From contig JAJYVN010000148.1 of the NCBI GenBank assembly GCA_021791995.1, positions 1 through 7,227 of the forward strand: a stretch of DNA of 7,227 nt, read 5' to 3'. Shown here one piece after another: positions 5,594-7,227 of the stretch. The notes under the pieces were generated by a model that did not search any database, was not told the DNA's origin, and worked only from the letters and a program-made list of their open reading frames with translations. The position numbers were made by a program, and so were the translations under genes. Each line of letters starts with the position of its first letter. Position 1 is the first letter of the stretch. This DNA comes from Bacillota bacterium. GTDB lineage: Bacteria; Bacillota; Sulfobacillia; RBS10-35; JAJYVN01.

Positions 5594-7024
5594 TCACGGT
5601 CTCTGTGCCGAGGTCGGCGGTCCGGACAATGGCTCCCGATCCTCCGTGACATGACTGTTCAAGGCGCTCCACCACAGACGTATGATCGCGTACGCGACAG
5701 TGACAAATCCCAAAGTAATTACCAGGTATCCGACTCCGTAACGAGCCGGACTCCAAAAGACATAAATCAGCCCTCCCAAGAACGCTAGGGGCAGGCCGAC
5801 CAGGATCGTATTGGCGAACCGCTCCGCAATCCGGGGCAGGAGATAGCGATCCGCCAGGTAGAGCAACGCGATGAGCGCTGGAATCATGAAGAACGCAAAG
5901 TCCTGGTGCCAGAAGGTAAAGACCGCATCGCGTGCAGCTCCTGCTGCCTCAGGGTTTCCCATACCAAAGTACGTCTCGCGGAGTTCGATCGAGTATCCAG
6001 CACCGACCACGGTCACGACACTTAACGTGAAAGCAACAATGGTGGCCAACCGCACCCGATAGGTGGAAGGTGAGATACCTTGGCGTTGGAATAAGAACCC
6101 CGACAAGGCAACCAGTCCGCCAACAAGAACGAAGATGCCGGTGACTAGATCATCTCCCGCCAGTCCATCAATGCCGCCAGGACCAAAGGCGAACAAGGTG
6201 GGAGGTTGATTGATCGTAAAGCCGGCGACGAGATAGATGACCGTCATGGCAATAATCCCGAAGACAACCATCGCCAATCCCGCTTTGGTAGCACTGGGAA
6301 CCCTGGTTTGGGGGTTTCCCTGATAGCCGTAATGCCAAGCAAGGGTCCCAATCAAGGTGCCGATAAGGGCGATCACCATTTCGTGCGAGTGCGATGTGAT
6401 CAGGTTGGTTGTCCACGTTGCAAACGGAACTCCGATGAAGTGAGCATAGTTGGACGGCCAGTTAAATGGGGAGGTCTGCCCAAATTCTAGCAACCAACCA
6501 GCGAGGTGTCCCATCACTGCAGCAAGGAACATGGAGATGCTACCCATCCAGGCCACCCAAAAGGCTAGTGTCTGGCGGCCTGGATGGCCCTGACGGTACT
6601 CAGCCAAGAAGGACCAGCTCAACAGTAGGAGGATCTCATCGAGCGAGAAGAATCCGAGGATCTGCGTCCACAGTGCAAGCGTATCGGTGGGACCGGCGTC
6701 GAAAATACCGCCAACGCCGGCGAAGACGGTAGCAACCATGGTGCCCACTAGAATCCAAGAGCGCGCGTGGTACGACCGGAAGTGAAAGGCGTCGACCACA
6801 CCGATGGCGACCAAGCCTACCAATCCGATCAGAAAGCCGTGCAGGAACATTGTGTGCTGCCAGTTGATTGCCGCACTGGCCGAACTCTCATCCCAGTAGG
6901 GATTGGCAACGAAGAAGGTCATGGCAACGTACAAACTCAGCCAAGCGACGAGGAATTTGACGATCCGGACCGGAGTGAACCACCCATAATGTTCCGCGCC
7001 GGCAGACTGGTGTGCGGATGCCAT
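5594..7024 (-). CDS. Polytopic membrane protein, about 12 TM helices, heme-copper-oxidase subunit I-like (tentative)
   Basis: 476 residues. Hydrophobic helices are seen at about 21-40, 57-80, 90-108, 117-141, 153-179, 206-231, 247-270, 292-312, 324-344, 368-391, 404-424 and 430-451, so it is an integral inner-membrane protein with both ends probably cytoplasmic. Histidines lie in or at the ends of helices: QHTMFLHG (H57, H62) in helix 2, GHLAGW (H173) in helix 5, SHSHEM (H212, H214) in helix 6 and FWHQDF (H373) in helix 10. Twelve helices with histidines in helices 2, 6 and 10 recall heme-copper oxidase or nitric oxide reductase large subunits, but the HH pair of helix 7 and the HxH of helix 10 are not present, so no oxidase or NO reductase activity can be claimed. 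Start chosen at ATG 7024, preceded by AAAGGGTGAG; the frame is open to 7192 but that part is not hydrophobic or conserved-looking. GC is clearly lower than in the jet genes. No electron-transfer partner gene is visible. Confidence 0.85.
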   Translation of the reverse strand: MASAHQSAGAEHYGWFTPVRIVKFLVAWLSLYVAMTFFVANPYWDESSASAAINWQHTMFLHGFLIGLVGLVAIGVVDAFHFRSYHARSWILVGTMVATVFAGVGGIFDAGPTDTLALWTQILGFFSLDEILLLLSWSFLAEYRQGHPGRQTLAFWVAWMGSISMFLAAVMGHLAGWLLEFGQTSPFNWPSNYAHFIGVPFATWTTNLITSHSHEMVIALIGTLIGTLAWHYGYQGNPQTRVPSATKAGLAMVVFGIIAMTVIYLVAGFTINQPPTLFAFGPGGIDGLAGDDLVTGIFVLVGGLVALSGFLFQRQGISPSTYRVRLATIVAFTLSVVTVVGAGYSIELRETYFGMGNPEAAGAARDAVFTFWHQDFAFFMIPALIALLYLADRYLLPRIAERFANTILVGLPLAFLGGLIYVFWSPARYGVGYLVITLGFVTVAYAIIRLWWSALNSHVTEDREPLSGPPTSAQRP

Positions 7025-7028
7025 CGTG

Positions 7029-7037
7029 CTCACCCTT
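7029..7037 (-). promoter_or_regulatory. Ribosome-binding site fixing the start of the membrane-protein gene
   Basis: On the minus strand AAGGGTGAG (7037-7029) precedes ATG 7024. AAGGG is 8 bases away, a standard spacing. The in-frame GTG at 7033-7031 overlaps this site and is therefore a poorer start. Confidence 0.6.
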
Positions 7038-7227
7038 TTTGCGACGTAAGCTATGGATTCGATAAGCGCAGCGATCTCTACTCCATGCGTAATTTTGATA
7101 TGGGTGCGGCTCTTTTGGAGTGACGACGAGAGGCAGGAAGTTGGGCCTGTAGAGCAGCAACTCTGGCAAGGGCCTGGCGTGCCGATGGGCAAGTTCTCGC
7201 CAAGCCGAAGAAGGCCCTGGCATGACC
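7038..7227. other. Upstream region, no supported gene
   Basis: All three minus-strand frames leading into the 5594-7024 gene were read. One ends at TAG after KLRME about 55 bases before the start codon and could be the tail of an upstream gene, but it shows no recognisable family. I found no convincing -35/-10 pair. Confidence 0.35.

Noticed and set aside
7025..7192. N-terminal extension of the membrane protein to 7192
   Set aside because: Extra 56 residues are not hydrophobic and contain a Cys/Ser/Thr-rich stretch; ATG 7024 has a good ribosome-binding site.

Overview
The window holds three lowercase-GC contrasts in one contig: a very GC-rich block at bases 1-4204 (about 75% GC in the lines I counted), a rearranged, gene-poor strip at 4205-5593, and a moderate-GC gene at 5594-7024 (about 53-58% GC in counted lines). 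The GC-rich block and the iron alcohol dehydrogenase piece at its left end suggest a GC-rich bacterium, possibly a thermophilic Bacillota, but the taxonomic guess is weak.

Bases 1-4204 (minus strand) carry the first three genes of a Wadjet-type SMC anti-plasmid cassette of the DUF2397/DUF2398/TIGR02680 kind: jetA (2636-4204), jetB (1200-2639) and jetC (from 1203 leftward). Both junctions are 4-base GTGA overlaps, so the genes form one translationally coupled operon, and a sigma70-like promoter sits just before jetA. In functional Wadjet systems JetA, JetB and JetC form an SMC-like motor and JetD is the nuclease that cuts circular plasmid DNA. No jetD is visible here.

The most striking observation is that jetC is not intact. 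After about 341 residues (ATPase head with Walker A, then the start of the coiled coil) its reading frame runs straight into the C-terminal part of an iron-containing alcohol/butanol dehydrogenase (BdhA/YugJ-like), with a drop in GC at the joint. This is either a real deletion/recombination that killed the Wadjet system and created a chimeric ORF, or an assembly misjoin.

Bases 4374-4994 (plus strand) are a DUF4338 (DruA-like, stand-alone) pseudogene broken by at least three frameshifts and containing a 13-bp tandem duplication. It is followed directly by a structure-rich 169-bp element bounded by near-perfect 18-19 bp inverted repeats (MITE-like), a further partial copy of the same repeat, and about 270 bases in which I recognise no gene. 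A stem-loop at 5441-5476 is a plausible terminator for the gene to its right.

Bases 5594-7024 (minus strand) encode a 476-residue, roughly 12-helix membrane protein with several intramembrane histidines, reminiscent of but not clearly assignable to heme-copper oxidase subunit I. It has no evident functional link with the Wadjet cassette.
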